DNA of 20,234 nt, from assembly GCA_964384785.1 (NCBI GenBank), contig CAYLLH010000101.1, forward strand, positions 1-20,234, read 5' to 3'. This DNA comes from JAZKSG01 sp964384785 (GTDB lineage: Archaea > Thermoplasmatota > E2 > DHVEG-1). A model generated the notes under the pieces. That model saw nothing but the letters and a program-made list of their open reading frames with translations. It had not been told where the DNA came from and made no database searches. Below, piece by piece: positions 19,230 to 20,234 of this stretch (positions are counted from its first letter, which is position 1; each line of letters opens with the position of its first letter). The position numbers and the translations under genes are program-made.

Positions 19230-20234
19230 TTATGTTGGCTGTATCACTTGAGGTATGTAATTTGGTTTTTTCCACCAGAAGTAGATAATTAAACCGATGA
19301 TTATTGCTATGATTATTATTAGTATTAATATCCACCATGGGAATGTTCCTGTTTCTTTGTCTTTTTTGTCATCATCTGATGTTTGTTCATCCTTATCTAC
19401 ATCATCTGGTTGTTCTCCGATTTGATTTTTGTTTTCTTTTACTGTTAAGTCAATGGTATGTATTTCTGAGGGTGCGTTTTGGTCATCCATTGCTTGGATT
19501 TTTATTTTGTAATCTCCCGGTTCTGACCAGTTATGAATAACAGCTAAAGCGTCTCCTGAGTTCATTAGTTCAGAGTTTTCTGTGTTTTCATCACCCCAGT
19601 TAATTAGGTATTTTATTTGATCGCCGTCTTCATCTGTGCTTACTAGTTCAAAGTGTATGTCTCGTCCTTCTATTGTTTCTATTTTATTTTGAGCGGGTAA
19701 ACCGTTGACTTTTACTGTTGGCATGGCTGGTGGATGGTTTGGTTCGGATACTACTATTTTAACTGATGCGCTGTCTGTTTTACCTAGGTTGTCTTTTACT
19801 GTTAATGTAACAGTGTATATGTTGGCTGTATCATATGAATGAGTTATAGTTTCTCCGTATTTTTTGGTTGTTTCATCTAGATTCCATGTGTAGTTTTTTA
19901 TTGATCCGTCATCTGAGCTTTGAGAACCATTTAGTTCTATTTCTTCATTGATTAGTACATGTATTGTTTCACTTGGTGTTATCACTGCGTTAGGTTTGTT
20001 ATTATATGAGCTTGGTCTTTTTGGTCTGCTGTTTCCTCCGCCGCCGTTGTTGTCTTGATCTTCATCATCGTCTTCTTCTTCATCTTCTTCATGTTCTATA
20101 GTTACTGTCACAGTTGCTGTGTCATTGCCGCCATGTCCATCAAAAACAGTATAACTGAAAATATCTGTAGAATACTCTGATCCATCATGAGTATAAACAA
20201 AAGTTCCATTCTCAAACAACTCAAAATAGGTTGC
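19230..20234 (-). CDS. PKD/cadherin-like surface protein, 3' part (5' end beyond window)
   Basis: The frame stays open to the right edge: codons before the TTG at 20217-20219 read ATYFE, so this is the C-terminal 334 residues of a longer surface protein. Counting from that TTG, the order is as follows. First is a cadherin/VCBS-like repeat end (NGTFVYTHDGSEYS, FSYTVFDGHGGNDTATVTV, 4-40). An acidic then Gly/Asn-rich linker follows (42-75). Next is a PKD-like domain (76-158; VITPSETIHV, NGSQSSDDGSIKNYTW, YTVTLTVKDNLG), then a second PKD-like domain (168-250; INWGDENTENS, GDYKIKIQAMDD). After an acidic linker come a membrane helix (293-314) and a short cytosolic tail. The TTHDGSE-type repeats suggest a large tandem adhesin. 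It would be anchored at the cell surface by its C-terminus, as is the protein at 14849-16975. Confidence 0.88.
   Translation of the reverse strand, partial: ATYFELFENGTFVYTHDGSEYSTDIFSYTVFDGHGGNDTATVTVTIEHEEDEEEDDDEDQDNNGGGGNSRPKRPSSYNNKPNAVITPSETIHVLINEEIELNGSQSSDDGSIKNYTWNLDETTKKYGETITHSYDTANIYTVTLTVKDNLGKTDSASVKIVVSEPNHPPAMPTVKVNGLPAQNKIETIEGRDIHFELVSTDEDGDQIKYLINWGDENTENSELMNSGDALAVIHNWSEPGDYKIKIQAMDDQNAPSEIHTIDLTVKENKNQIGEQPDDVDKDEQTSDDDKKDKETGTFPWWILILIIIIAIIIGLIIYFWWKKPNYIPQVIQPT

Overview
The window looks like a chromosomal segment of an AT-rich euryarchaeon, most likely within Thermoplasmatota or a neighbouring uncultured lineage. The phylum assignment is an inference from gene content only. 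The archaeal signs are the bifunctional phosphoglucose/phosphomannose isomerase, the Thermoplasma-type short-chain L-threonine dehydrogenase, TATA-like A/T boxes with poly-T stretches after genes, a tRNA without encoded CCA, PKD/Ig-like cell-surface proteins with many N-glycosylation sequons, and frequent GTG/TTG starts with GGAGG-type ribosome binding sites. I see no insertion sequence, phage gene, CRISPR array or rRNA, and no gap between genes exceeds 300 bases.

Layout. Positions 1-107 hold a strong nested stem-loop, possibly the 3' end of a + strand structured RNA that begins before the window. Then come central metabolism genes: phosphoglucose/phosphomannose isomerase (108-1166, -), a secreted glycoprotein-like protein (1381-2061, +), L-threonine 3-dehydrogenase (2139-3119, +) and an E. 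coli FbaB-type class I fructose-bisphosphate aldolase (3246-4322, +). Positions 4357-7462 form an iron-homeostasis unit: two DtxR-like operator sites, feoA, feoB, a DtxR-family repressor and a small VIT1/CCC1-like membrane protein. An exported Ig-like protein (-) and a NifS/IscS cysteine desulfurase (+) follow. Next are a 49-residue zinc-ribbon protein preceded by a perfect inverted repeat, and a tandem winged-helix protein.

Positions 10452-13762 hold a CrtC/AttH-like protein, a CruC/CrtQ-like membrane glycosyltransferase and a UbiA prenyltransferase. This combination suggests modification of a carotenoid or other isoprenoid lipid. Positions 13786-16975 hold two overlapping minus-strand genes: a large surface protein (acidic Ca-binding-like segment, InlB B-like repeats, Ig, PKD) and a four-helix membrane protein with tandem 69-residue repeats and a DUF2188-like tail. 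Then come tRNA-Arg(CCG), msrA, two small exported proteins that share an unusual C-terminal motif with a lone cysteine, a small basic protein, and the 3' part of a PKD surface protein that runs off the right edge.

The best candidates for something new are: the C-terminal DTxPPETxCxIxEI motif shared by the two adjacent exported proteins; the repeat-homogenised DUF2188 membrane protein coupled to the PKD protein; the CrtC/GT2/UbiA neighbourhood with a 12-bp perfect inverted repeat between its divergent genes; the nested hairpin at the left edge; and the doubled DtxR-type operator over the feo promoter.
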